From assembly GCA_938014945.1 (NCBI GenBank), contig CALLQH010000389.1, forward strand, positions 1-25,150: a DNA stretch of 25,150 nucleotides, written 5' to 3'. The notes below the pieces were generated by a model that saw only the letters and a program-made list of their open reading frames with translations, was not told the origin of the DNA and searched no databases. Origin of the DNA: an uncultured bacterium (GTDB taxonomy: Bacteria; Pseudomonadota; Alphaproteobacteria; SP197). Shown here piece by piece: positions 1 to 7,624 of this stretch. The translations under genes were made by a program, and so were the position numbers. The stretch's first letter is position 1; each line of letters opens with the position of its first letter.

Positions 1-104
1 AAGAGGTTCGGCGATCCCGGCGCAAGTTACATTTATGCAATCTCTTGTATGCACTGCCGTAATGTATAGCAAGTTTTACTTTGTGTTGATGGATGCTGCT
101 GTCC

Positions 105-133
105 TTTACAGGATTCAGACACCGGACTAACAT
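105..133 (+). promoter_or_regulatory. Candidate sigma-70 promoter for the exported-protein gene
   Basis: TTTACA at 105-110 and TAACAT at 128-133 are separated by exactly 17 bases, close to TTGACA-N17-TATAAT (5/6 and 4/6 matches). The surrounding 170 bases are clearly more AT-rich than the rest of the window, as expected for a promoter region. The start codon at 228 would leave a leader of about 85-90 bases. This is pattern matching only. Confidence 0.5.
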
Positions 134-227
134 GTAAAGCTTATGTGCTGTGTGCAAGCTGCGCCGATGACGTCGCGTGGCCACGTGGCTCCGCGTCATT
201 GTCAGACGTCATGATGGAGATTTACCG

Positions 228-794
228 ATGCGTAGTTTCATAGGTCTGCTGGGAATGCTGGTCGTGTTTGCCTTTGCGGTGCCTGCCGCTGCGCAGCAAA
301 CCCTCTCTCTGGACGCTGCGCTGGAGCAGCAGTTGACGACCAATGGTGTCGCCGACACGGCCAACGCCACGGGTGAGGAACTCGCAGCAGCGATCGAAGC
401 CCTGGTCGCCAACAATCCAGACCTGACGGCGTTCGATATCCAGCAGCTGGTGCGGGCTGCGGTGGGCAAGAATCCGGCCGCCTATCAGGCCATCGCGCTG
501 GGCGCCGCCAGAGCCGCCGATGACAAGGGCCTGGATGCCACCGCCATCGAAGAGATCCTGGGCACCGCCATCAATTCGGCCAGTGTCAACGGCATCGACA
601 CGACCGGCGCCGCCAGCACCCTTGCCAGCGCCGCATCGACCCAGACCGGCAAGCAGATCTCGGCCAACAGTGTTCAGACCTTTGCCAGCGACGCGTGGTA
701 CGAGCAGGATTTCTTTGCGTTGGACGCCGCGAGCTGGCTTGTCGGCCTCTTCACCATCGAGGAAAATCCGAACCAGGACGCCAGCCCGAGCTGA
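228..794 (+). CDS. Small exported protein of unknown function
   Basis: A 188-residue protein that I do not recognise. I chose the ATG at 228 over an upstream in-frame ATG at 177. It is preceded by an AG-rich stretch (ATGGAGA, 214-220), and it places a clean signal peptide at the N-terminus: MRS, a hydrophobic run over residues 4-19, then Ala-Ala-Ala/Gln at about residue 22. The mature part is Ala/Thr/Ser/Asn-rich and polar, with helical-looking segments and no Cys, no obvious catalytic motif and no further membrane segment. It is probably periplasmic or secreted. It stands alone, preceded by an AT-rich promoter region and followed by a strong hairpin and a tRNA on the other strand. Function unknown; the coding call itself is well supported by signal peptide, start context and codon bias. 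Confidence 0.75.
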   Translation: MRSFIGLLGMLVVFAFAVPAAAQQTLSLDAALEQQLTTNGVADTANATGEELAAAIEALVANNPDLTAFDIQQLVRAAVGKNPAAYQAIALGAARAADDKGLDATAIEEILGTAINSASVNGIDTTGAASTLASAASTQTGKQISANSVQTFASDAWYEQDFFALDAASWLVGLFTIEENPNQDASPS

Positions 795-807
795 CCGGTC
801 GCCGCCG

Positions 808-837
808 GCCACCGCGCTCGGCCCGTTGCGCGGTGGC
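808..837. terminator. Perfect 10-bp hairpin between the exported-protein gene and the tRNA
   Basis: GCCACCGCGC (808-817) and GCGCGGTGGC (828-837) are perfect inverted repeats around a 10-base loop. The hairpin starts 13 bases after the stop codon of the exported-protein gene, so it could terminate that transcript. No T-tract follows on either strand, so an intrinsic terminator is uncertain. Its right arm overlaps the encoded CCA end of the minus-strand tRNA (834-837), so it could also form at the 3' end of the tRNA precursor. Confidence 0.45.
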
Positions 838-910
838 GTCCCCGGCAGGATTCGAACCTGCGACCCCAGGATTAGGAATCCTGTGCTCTATCCTGCTGAG
901 CTACGGGGAC
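834..910 (-). tRNA. tRNA-Arg (anticodon CCT)
   Basis: On the minus strand the 7-bp acceptor arms GTCCCCG (904-910) and CGGGGAC (838-844) pair perfectly. The T arm contains the GGTTCGAATCC core. The anticodon arm is CAGGA / TTCCTAA / TCCTG, whose seven-base loop gives anticodon CCT, decoding AGG (arginine). The D arm has the GCTC...GAGC pairing. A discriminator G is followed by an encoded CCA (834-836), making 77 bases. The gene lies between the end of the gamma-glutamyltransferase gene, 58 bases upstream, and the exported-protein gene. I see no partial duplicate of its 3' end in the window. Confidence 0.97.
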
Positions 911-968
911 CCGTCGCAACCGGCGCGGGATACCAGATTCCGCCGCACCCTGCCACTTCGACGCGCCC

Positions 969-2687
969 CTAAAGCGCGCTGGCATCGCCCCGCCAGCCGG
1001 GAAACGCCGCGCCGCGCAGTTCGCCGCTCGCCGGATCGGCGCTGACCGCGTTGACCCTTGCAAAGGCGTTGAGGCCGGGGTGGTCGCGCTGTTCGATCAG
1101 GCTGTGGCCGCGGCGGGCGAGGTCGGCCTTCACCGCATCGGGAAGGGTCTCGTCGATGAAGGTGTCGCGCCCCTGGCAGTGCACCTTGGGGGCCTCCATG
1201 GCCGCGCCCAGCTCCATGCCGAAGACGGCGCGATTGACGAAGGCGTGGATGACGCCGGTCATGATGCGGTAGCCGCCCGAGCCGGAACCTGCCCACACCG
1301 GCCGTCCTTCCTTGCATGCCACGATCACGGGCGCCGCGAAGATCGGAATCTTGCCGGGCTTCAGGCTGTTGGGGCGGCCCGGGCGCGGATCGAAGTTCTG
1401 CATGCCGTTGTTCAGCACCACGCCGGTGCCGGGGCAATAGACCAGGCTGCCGTGGCCGCCGGAGATGCTGGTGCAGAGCGCGGCCATGTTGCCCTCGCCG
1501 TCGACCGTGGCGACCTGGGTGGTGCCGCCGAGCTTCGGCGGCCAGGGCGCCTGATCGAGGTACTGGGGCGTATCCGTCTCGCCGATGCCCAGGCTACGCG
1601 GATCAACCGCGGCGATGGGCCTGGGCAGGGCGCGGTCCATGGCGATGTCGCTGGCGCGTCGGGCCGCGAACGCCGGATCGCACAGCGCCTGCACCGGGGT
1701 TTCGTCCGTATCGGGATCGCCGTACCAGCGGATCGTGTCGGCGAACGCCACGCCCAGGCACTCGGCCATGACATGGCGGTAGTCGGCGCTGTCGGGGCCC
1801 ATGGCCGCAAGGTCGAAGGTTTCCAGCAGGTTCAGCAGTTCATAGGTCGTGGGGCAGAAACAGGAGACATAGTCGAGCCCTGCGAAACGGCGCGGCGTCT
1901 CGACCATCACCTTGGGCCGGTAGGCGGCCATGTCGGCGGCCGTCAGAATGCCGCCGCCCGCCTTGATCTCCTTTTCGATCAGCGCGGCGATTTCGCCCTC
2001 GTGCAGGCCCGCCGGGCCCTTGTCGCGGATCAGGCGCAGGGTGGCGGCAAGTTCGGAAAGGTCGAGGGTGTCGCCGCCGCCGAACTGGCCGGGGATGCGC
2101 GGCATGCGGCCGTCCGGCATCAGATGGCGGCGCAGCGGCGCCAGGGCGGGGTCGGAGAGATGTTCGATCTGGTCCCAGAGATAGAGGACCTGCGCCCAGT
2201 CCCACTTCAGGCCTGCGTCGGCCTGGGCGATGGCCGGTTCCAGCACCGCCGCCCAGGGCAGGCGGCCCCAGCGCCGGTGGGTTTCGAAGAGCCCCGGCAC
2301 CGCGCCGGGCACGCCCGCGGAGAGATGGCCGCGTTCGGCCTTCTGTCCCCTGGTCCAGGGGGTCTCGTAGTATTTGACCGGCCTGGTCTCGTCGATCTCG
2401 AACATGTCCGGCGTGACGGCGGCGGGCGCGCGCAGGTAGTGATCGACGCTCACCATGCGGTTCTCCGCCGCCACGAACCCGGCGAGCCGCCCGTAGCCGC
2501 CCAGGCCCGTGCTGGAGGGTTCGCAGACGAAGCAGGAAAAGGCCGCCGCGACGATGGCGTCGAAGGCGTTGCCGCCCGCCTCCAGCACCGCCATGCCCGC
2601 CGCCGTCGAATCGGGATGGCCCGCGGAGACGACGCCGCGCCGGCCCACCGCCTCGCTGCGTCCGGCGTACCATTGGGTGGTGTGCAT
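969..2687 (-). CDS. Gamma-glutamyltransferase family enzyme
   Basis: A 572-residue member of the GGT family (N-terminal nucleophile hydrolases). These enzymes hydrolyse or transfer gamma-glutamyl groups from glutathione and related amides and mature by self-cleavage before a Thr. The start at 2687 is preceded by GGGAG at 8 bases; an in-frame ATG at 2837 would add a low-complexity 50-residue extension. The N-terminal part carries the family pattern SAGHPDSTAAGMAVLEAGGN (residues 21-40) and GLGG (61-64). The cleavage site and nucleophile fall at GGTTQ (387-391), Thr389 being the expected nucleophile, followed by a glycine-rich segment and LNNGM. I see no signal peptide, so it is probably cytoplasmic, unlike the classical periplasmic GGT. 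Related acylases (cephalosporin acylase, YwrD-type) share these features, so the substrate is open. It is divergent from the EamA-like gene. Confidence 0.9.
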   Translation of the reverse strand: MHTTQWYAGRSEAVGRRGVVSAGHPDSTAAGMAVLEAGGNAFDAIVAAAFSCFVCEPSSTGLGGYGRLAGFVAAENRMVSVDHYLRAPAAVTPDMFEIDETRPVKYYETPWTRGQKAERGHLSAGVPGAVPGLFETHRRWGRLPWAAVLEPAIAQADAGLKWDWAQVLYLWDQIEHLSDPALAPLRRHLMPDGRMPRIPGQFGGGDTLDLSELAATLRLIRDKGPAGLHEGEIAALIEKEIKAGGGILTAADMAAYRPKVMVETPRRFAGLDYVSCFCPTTYELLNLLETFDLAAMGPDSADYRHVMAECLGVAFADTIRWYGDPDTDETPVQALCDPAFAARRASDIAMDRALPRPIAAVDPRSLGIGETDTPQYLDQAPWPPKLGGTTQVATVDGEGNMAALCTSISGGHGSLVYCPGTGVVLNNGMQNFDPRPGRPNSLKPGKIPIFAAPVIVACKEGRPVWAGSGSGGYRIMTGVIHAFVNRAVFGMELGAAMEAPKVHCQGRDTFIDETLPDAVKADLARRGHSLIEQRDHPGLNAFARVNAVSADPASGELRGAAFPGWRGDASAL

Positions 2688-2835
2688 GGCTGTCGCTCCC
2701 ATGGCGGCTGCTGCGGGGTCCGCATACGGGGCGTCACAGTGGGGAGGCCGCCGGGGTCCGTCAATCGCGCCCCGATGGTTGGCGGCGGCGCCCGCCTCGG
2801 CGATGATCGCGGCCACCGGGGCAGGGGAGATCGCC

Positions 2836-3309
2836 ATGGCCGTGCTGCTGCTGACGCTCGTGACGCTGGCTTATGCCGGCTACAACATCCTCATCCGCGT
2901 CTCGGGCGGCCACGCGCCGGAGGGGGCCTCCACGACGATCCTCGCCACGCTCTGCCTCCAGGCGGGCGCGGTGATCGCGTCGACCTGTTTCCTTGCCTTC
3001 CTGCTGCTCCAGGGCGGCCACAGCTTCCGCCTCACCACGCCGGCCTACCTCTGGGCGCTGGGCGCGGGCCTGTGCATCGGCCTTGCCGAGGTCGGCTACT
3101 TCTATCTGTTTGGCGGTGTCGCGGGCATCCGGCCGCTGCCCGCGGGGCTTGTGGTTCCCGCTGTGGTCACCGGCACGGTGGTGATCAGCCTGCTCGCCTC
3201 CTGGCTCGTGCTGCGCGAGTCCGTCACCCTGATGCAGGTGCTGGGCGCCGGCCTCATCGTTGCGGGCATCCTCGTCATGTTCCTCGCCCGTCCCGGCACC
3301 AGCGCCTGA
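2836..3309 (+). CDS. Half-size EamA/DMT-type membrane transporter
   Basis: A 157-residue, very hydrophobic protein. The ATG at 2836 is preceded by AGGGGAGA (2823-2830) with 5-base spacing; longer in-frame starts run into the divergent GGT gene. Five membrane segments are visible, near residues 2-20, 32-56, 66-92, 97-122 and 130-150. The pattern Pro-Ala-Val-Val-Thr-Gly-Thr in the fourth segment, a conserved Glu before the fifth (LREs), and a final segment of the form GAGLIVAGI are typical of one EamA repeat. Family members usually carry two repeats (about 300 residues); single-repeat proteins of this size act as dimers, as in small multidrug-resistance-like transporters. The substrate cannot be deduced. 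The shared 148-base region with the divergent GGT gene leaves room for two promoters. Confidence 0.8.
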   Translation: MAVLLLTLVTLAYAGYNILIRVSGGHAPEGASTTILATLCLQAGAVIASTCFLAFLLLQGGHSFRLTTPAYLWALGAGLCIGLAEVGYFYLFGGVAGIRPLPAGLVVPAVVTGTVVISLLASWLVLRESVTLMQVLGAGLIVAGILVMFLARPGTSA

Positions 3310-3408
3310 AAGGACACTGTGCAGACGAAGGACCCGCCCGGACTCGGCGGGCATGCCCTGTGACGGCAGCCGCTTCCGGGGGCAGGGGGGCGGTGCTATG
3401 GAGGATTG

Positions 3409-4590
3409 ATGTCACATCCCGCGCCAGAGACCGCGCCGCAGCGCCCCTTCCTCGATCCCAAGGCGCGCCATCACGCCATGGACATTCCCGCCTGGCTGCG
3501 CGTTGCGCGCGAGCGCCATCACGGCGGCACCTTCGGCGTGGTGCGCGAGATCGCCTCCCTGGCGATGGGGCCGGGCCGCATCAAGCCTTACGAATACTTC
3601 TTCCTCTGCCTCTACGAGAGCGACCGCCTGAGCCCCGAGCAGAAGCGCCAGTTCATGGGTGACCGCGCCCGTGTCGTGTTGCACAAGGAGGCGATCGAGA
3701 CCGCGTGGCTCGCCGCCACCTACGACAAGCTGCTCTTCCTTTCGGCCATGAAGGGCCAGGAACTGCCGGTGCCGCAGGTCCGCGCCGTGTTCGGCGGCCG
3801 CCGCTTCGCCGACGCCGCGCGCCTTGCCGATGGTCCGGCGCTGGCGGCGTGGCTGCGCGGGGGCGCGGCGTTTCCCTTCTTCTCCAAGCCCGTCGAAAGC
3901 ACCGGCAGCGCGGGCACCGCCTCCATCGAGGGCTACGATGCTGCGGCCGATGAACTGATCTCGGCCGATGGGCGGCGCGTGACGGTCGATCAGTTCGTCC
4001 GCGAGGTCGCCCGTTACCGCGAGCGCGGCTACATCTTCCAGGAACGCATCGCCACCCACCCGGAGCTGCGGCCGGTCTGCGGCTCGGCTGTTTCGGCCTG
4101 CCGCATGCTGGTACGCGTCGAGGACGGCGTGCCGAGCCTGCACCGGGCGACCTGGAAGATTCCCGCGGGGGCGAACCTTGCCGACAACTTCTGGCGCGAC
4201 GGCAACATGCTGGGTGCGATTGATCCCGCCACGGGCGAGATCACCCGTGTCGTGCGCGGCATGGCGGTCGATACCGTGGAGGTCGAGAACCACCCCGATA
4301 GCGGCGAAGCCCTCAAAGGCCGCATCCTGCCGTTGTGGGACGAGATGAAGGCGACCGCGCTGGAGGCGGCAGCAACCTTTCCAGCGCTGTGGCTGCAGGG
4401 CTGGGACATTGCCATCGCCGACCGCGGCCCGGTGATCTTCGAGGTCGAGGGCGATGGCGGCGGCGCGCAGATGACCCAGCACGCCCAGGGCCGCGGCCTG
4501 CTGGAGCCGGAATTCGTTGCCTTCCTGGAACGCTGGAAAAAGGCCGCGGCCGTGCGGCGCGCCCGCATCGGCGGGCGCCGCCGCGGCTGA
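3409..4590 (+). CDS. ATP-grasp protein of the sugar-transfer-associated type
   Basis: A 393-residue ATP-grasp fold protein, a family of ATP-dependent carboxylate-amine or related ligases. GGAGG (3400-3404) precedes the ATG at 3409. Residues 1-110 form a helical N-terminal domain. The ATP-grasp core follows with FPFFSKPVESTGSAG (155-169), where Lys160 and the Ser/Gly-rich loop should contact ATP. Next come QER (211-213), the adenine-side Glu region, and a conserved block around 248-266 (TWKIP...DNFWRDGN). The closing GWDIAIADRGPVIFEVEGDGG (331-351) has Glu345 and Glu347 as likely metal ligands, replacing the usual Glu-x-Asn. This pattern resembles ATPgrasp_ST proteins, found in polysaccharide and cell-envelope loci. 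Its tail is strongly basic (RRARIGGRRRG). It is convergent with the rhodanese gene with 2 bases between stops. Product and partner unknown. Confidence 0.8.
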   Translation: MSHPAPETAPQRPFLDPKARHHAMDIPAWLRVARERHHGGTFGVVREIASLAMGPGRIKPYEYFFLCLYESDRLSPEQKRQFMGDRARVVLHKEAIETAWLAATYDKLLFLSAMKGQELPVPQVRAVFGGRRFADAARLADGPALAAWLRGGAAFPFFSKPVESTGSAGTASIEGYDAAADELISADGRRVTVDQFVREVARYRERGYIFQERIATHPELRPVCGSAVSACRMLVRVEDGVPSLHRATWKIPAGANLADNFWRDGNMLGAIDPATGEITRVVRGMAVDTVEVENHPDSGEALKGRILPLWDEMKATALEAAATFPALWLQGWDIAIADRGPVIFEVEGDGGGAQMTQHAQGRGLLEPEFVAFLERWKKAAAVRRARIGGRRRG

Positions 4591-4592
4591 CC

Positions 4593-5000
4593 TCAATCCT
4601 TCTTCCTGGCCGGTTTCTCGACGACCGGGCCGCCGCTCTTCTTCCAGTTGCCGAAGCCGCCCTCCAGATGGGCGACCGGCGCCAGGCCCATGTCCTGAAG
4701 CGACTTGGTCGCCAGCGCCGAGCGCCATGCCGAGGCGCAGTAGAAGACGAAGGTCTTGCCGCTGGCGAAGACGTCCTTGTGATAGGGGCTGGTGGGATCG
4801 ACCCAGAACTCCAGCATGCCGCGGGGCGCGTGCAGGGCGCCGGGGATCATGCCTTCGCGCTCCAGTTCGCGCACGTCGCGGATGTCGACGAACTGCACGC
4901 TGTCGTCCTCGAGCATGGCCTTGGCCTGCTCGAAGGGAATGGTCTCGATCTCGGCGTTGGCCGCAGCCACCATGTCCTTCACGGTTGTCTTCAATGCCAT
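4593..5000 (-). CDS. Single-domain rhodanese-like sulfurtransferase
   Basis: A 135-residue protein consisting essentially of one rhodanese domain. The ATG at 5000 is preceded by GGGAG about 9-10 bases upstream; an ATG at 5042 lacks such support. The family landmarks are in order: the substrate-side VDIRDVRELEREGMIPGALHAPRG (38-61), the active-site strand and loop FVFYCASAWRSA (84-95) with catalytic Cys88 and Arg93, and the closing LEGGFGNWKKSGGP (112-125). Such proteins carry sulfur as a persulfide on the Cys, in thiosulfate or cyanide detoxification or sulfur trafficking. The N-terminal 30 residues, MALKTTVKDM onward, are a short helical lead-in and not a signal peptide, so it is cytoplasmic. 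It has a Lys-rich C-terminus. The gene is divergent from galE across 98 bases. Confidence 0.93.
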   Translation of the reverse strand: MALKTTVKDMVAAANAEIETIPFEQAKAMLEDDSVQFVDIRDVRELEREGMIPGALHAPRGMLEFWVDPTSPYHKDVFASGKTFVFYCASAWRSALATKSLQDMGLAPVAHLEGGFGNWKKSGGPVVEKPARKKD

Positions 5001-5045
5001 GGACTTCTTCTCCCGCAGGGCAGTTTCGCGCGATCCTAGCATCGC

Positions 5046-5076
5046 TTGGCAAGCGGTGGTCAGCCCATGCTATAGG
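5046..5076 (+). promoter_or_regulatory. Candidate promoter for galE
   Basis: TTGGCA (5046-5051) and TATAGG (5071-5076) lie 19 bases apart in the short divergent region between the rhodanese gene and galE, giving a 5' leader of about 15 bases before the ATG at 5099. The spacing is longer than ideal. No equally good element is visible for the divergent rhodanese gene. Confidence 0.35.
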
Positions 5077-5098
5077 CAGCTGCGCAAGGGGGAGTGCC

Positions 5099-6064
5099 AT
5101 GAAGGTGGTTCTGGTGACCGGCGGCGCCGGTTATGTCGGCAGCCATGCCTGCAAGGCGCTGGCTGGGGCCGGCTACCTGCCTGTCGTCTTCGACAACCTC
5201 ACGACGGGGCACCGCGATCTCGTGCGCTGGGGGCCGCTGGAGGAGGGCGAGCTGCTGGATGCCGCCCGTCTGGACGCGGTCTTTGCCGCCCACCGGCCCG
5301 ACGCCGTACTGCACTTTGCCGCCCTGTCGGTCGTCGGTGATTCCGTGCGTGAGCCCGAGCGCTACCGGCACAACAATGTCGATGGCTCGCTCGCCCTGAT
5401 TGCCGCCATGGAGCGCCACGGCGTGCGCCGCCTGATCTTCTCCAGCACCGCCGCGGTTTATGGCGTGCCCCAGACGATCCCGATCACCGAGGATGCCGCG
5501 CTGCAACCGATCAACCCCTATGGCGAAACCAAACTCGCCATCGAGCAGGCGCTGGCCGCCTCCAGCCTGGCTTGGACCGCGTTGCGTTACTTCAACGCTG
5601 CCGGCGCCGATCCGGAGGGCGAGATCGGCGAGCACCATGCGGTGGAGAGCCACCTCATCCCCATCGTCCTGGATGCTGCGCTGGGCCGGCGCCCGTCGAT
5701 TTCCATCTTCGGCACCGACTACGACACGCCCGACGGCACCTGTGTGCGCGACTACATCCACGTCACCGATCTTGCCGATGCCCACCTGCGCGCGTTGCGG
5801 CGGCTGGAGGACGGCGGGACCAGCGGCGTCTTCAATCTGGGGACGGGAGCAGGGACCTCGGTGCGCGAGATCATCGATCTCGTGAGCAGGGTCACGGGCC
5901 GCGACATTCCGGTGGAAGTCGGTCCCCGGCGGCCCGGCGATCCGCCGGTTCTGGTCTGCTCCAACGCGGCCGCAAGGCAGGCACTGGGCTGGCAGCCCCG
6001 GCGCGATACGCTGACGCAGATCACCGATGCCTGGCGCTGGCACGAGGCGCGCTTCGGCGGCTAG
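5099..6064 (+). CDS. galE: UDP-glucose 4-epimerase
   Basis: A 321-residue short-chain dehydrogenase/reductase-fold sugar-nucleotide epimerase. GalE interconverts UDP-glucose and UDP-galactose through a tightly bound NAD. The ATG at 5099 follows AGGGGGAG. Visible landmarks are the Rossmann glycine motif TGGAGYVGSH (7-16), the acidic-tip strand FDNLTTGH (31-38) typical of GalE, HFAALSVVGDSV (72-83), the catalytic SSTAAVYG (115-122) and YxxxK at Tyr141/Lys145. Further typical blocks are RYFNAAGADPEGEIGE, GTDYDTPDGTCVRDYIHVTDLADAH and a final GWQPRRDTL. These GalE-specific blocks distinguish it from other epimerases. It can supply UDP-sugars for envelope polysaccharide, possibly including the product of the glycosyltransferase cassette near 16-21 kb; that link is inference. 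Confidence 0.95.
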   Translation: MKVVLVTGGAGYVGSHACKALAGAGYLPVVFDNLTTGHRDLVRWGPLEEGELLDAARLDAVFAAHRPDAVLHFAALSVVGDSVREPERYRHNNVDGSLALIAAMERHGVRRLIFSSTAAVYGVPQTIPITEDAALQPINPYGETKLAIEQALAASSLAWTALRYFNAAGADPEGEIGEHHAVESHLIPIVLDAALGRRPSISIFGTDYDTPDGTCVRDYIHVTDLADAHLRALRRLEDGGTSGVFNLGTGAGTSVREIIDLVSRVTGRDIPVEVGPRRPGDPPVLVCSNAAARQALGWQPRRDTLTQITDAWRWHEARFGG

Positions 6065-6142
6065 GGCGCCGTCCGGCCGATCCGTGCTGGTGTGTTCCTC
6101 TGTCGCCGTCCTAGAGTTCTTCGCGCAACTCGGGGAGCCGTC

Positions 6143-7579
6143 ATGACCGATCTCGATCTCTGCTACATGAGCGCCGGCGAGGCGCTGCGCCGCTACCGCG
6201 ACAAGAGCCTGTCGCCGGTGGAGGCGACAGGCGCCCATCTGGCGCGTCTGGATGCGGTCGAACCTGCGATCAACGCCTTCATGACGCGCGACCACGAGAC
6301 CGCCATGGCGGAGGCCCGCGCCTCGGAAGCCCGCTGGCAGAAGGGTGCCCCTGCCGGTCCGCTCGATGGCGTCACCGTCACCATCAAGGACCTCATCCCC
6401 CAGAAGGACCGGCCGATGCGCAACGGCTCGGCGACCAGCGACGATGCCCCGCTCGATGTCGATGCGCCCTCGGTGGCGCGCCTGCGCGAGGCCGGCTGTG
6501 TCTTCCTCGGCAAGACGACGAGCCCGGAGTTCGGCTGGAAGGGGATCACCGACGGCCCGCTGTTCGGCTACACGCGCAACCCCTGGAATCTCGCCCATTC
6601 GCCGGGCGGCAGTTCCGGCGGCGCGGCGGCTTCGCTGGCGGCGGGCATCGGCCATCTGGCGCTGGGCAACGACGGCGGCGGATCGATCCGGATTCCGGCA
6701 AGCTATTCCGGACTCTATGGCCTCAAGCCCACCTTCGGCCGGGTGCCCGACCATCCCCGCGAGGGCGCCTTCTGCATGACCTCCACGGAAGGTCCGCTGA
6801 CCCGTTGTGTTGCCGATGCCGCGCTGATGCTCAACACCATCGCGCTGCCCGACGCGCAGGACTGGTACGCCCTGCCCTGGGACGGACACGACTGGTGCGG
6901 CGACGTCGAGGCGGGCATCGCGGGCCTCACCATCGCCTATGCGCCGGGGCTGGGCGGCGCGGTGATCGACGACGAGGTGCGCGCGGCGGCCGATGCCGCC
7001 GTCGGCGTGCTGGCCGCCATGGGCGCGAAGGTGGAGGAGGTCGGCCAGGTCTTCGAGCCGCTGGAAGAGCCGATGACGCCGCTCTGGCTCGCGGGCTTTG
7101 CCGCCCTTCTGCGGGCGGTGCCGGAGGAGCGGCGCGACCGCCTCGATCCCCGCTTCCGCGAGGTCGCCGAGCGCGGCCTCGACGTGACGCTGGAGCAGTA
7201 CCACGCCTCCATCCGCCACCGTGACCGCCTGGGCTCGGCGCTCGGCCAGTTCCACCAGCGCTACGATCTGCTGGTGACGCCGACCATGCCGACCACGGCC
7301 CCGGCGGTGGAGACGCCCTATCATTCCCAGGGGTTCCACCGCTGGAAACACGCCGTGCCCTTCACGGTGCCGTTCAACCTCACCGGCCAGCCCGGCGCGT
7401 CGATCCCCTGCGCGACCAGCCGAGCCGGCCTGCCCATCGGCCTGCAGATCGTGGCGGCCAAGTACCGCGAGGATCTGGTCCTGCGCGCCAGCCGCGCCTT
7501 CGAGGGGCACCAGGCCCAGACCTGGCCCAATCCCGCTGTCGAGGCGGCTCTCAAGGCAGGCGTGCCCGCCAGGGCGTGA
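6143..7579 (+). CDS. Amidase-signature family hydrolase
   Basis: A 478-residue amidase-signature enzyme, which hydrolyses carboxylic amides. The ATG at 6143 is preceded by GGGGAG with 5-base spacing. The Ser-cisSer-Lys triad is intact: Lys82 in VTIKDLIP, cis-Ser157 in SPGGSSGGAAAS, and nucleophile Ser181 in GNDGGGSIRIPAS. Spacing between the two serines (24) equals that of malonamidase E2 and FAAH. The usual GTDxGGS is GNDGGGS here, a mild departure. The C-terminal part has the common PTMPTTAP and NLTGQPGASIP blocks. GatA is a less likely identity because gatC/gatB are absent and the substrate-proximal region differs. It is cytoplasmic. It lies 78 bases after galE and 45 bases before the esterase-like gene, all on the same strand. 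The substrate is unknown; an aryl or short-chain amide is plausible. Confidence 0.93.
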   Translation: MTDLDLCYMSAGEALRRYRDKSLSPVEATGAHLARLDAVEPAINAFMTRDHETAMAEARASEARWQKGAPAGPLDGVTVTIKDLIPQKDRPMRNGSATSDDAPLDVDAPSVARLREAGCVFLGKTTSPEFGWKGITDGPLFGYTRNPWNLAHSPGGSSGGAAASLAAGIGHLALGNDGGGSIRIPASYSGLYGLKPTFGRVPDHPREGAFCMTSTEGPLTRCVADAALMLNTIALPDAQDWYALPWDGHDWCGDVEAGIAGLTIAYAPGLGGAVIDDEVRAAADAAVGVLAAMGAKVEEVGQVFEPLEEPMTPLWLAGFAALLRAVPEERRDRLDPRFREVAERGLDVTLEQYHASIRHRDRLGSALGQFHQRYDLLVTPTMPTTAPAVETPYHSQGFHRWKHAVPFTVPFNLTGQPGASIPCATSRAGLPIGLQIVAAKYREDLVLRASRAFEGHQAQTWPNPAVEAALKAGVPARA

Positions 7580-7624
7580 CCCCAGCGGGATGAACCGGCC
7601 GAGGGGCTGCCGCGTATCAGCGGC

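Noticed and set aside
2688..2837. 50-residue N-terminal extension of the GGT-like protein (ATG at 2837)
   Set aside because: The extension is low-complexity and overlaps the divergent gene's ribosome-binding site; the ATG at 2687 has GGGAG at 8 bases and directly precedes family sequence.
3333..3351. Hairpin CCCGCC/GGCGGG after the EamA-like gene
   Set aside because: Only 6 bp with no T-run; stems of this size are expected by chance at this GC content.
1080..3662. Long plus-strand open frame (about 860 codons)
   Set aside because: It runs antisense to the GGT gene and across the EamA-like gene in another frame; composition is Arg/Gly/His-rich, with no motifs.
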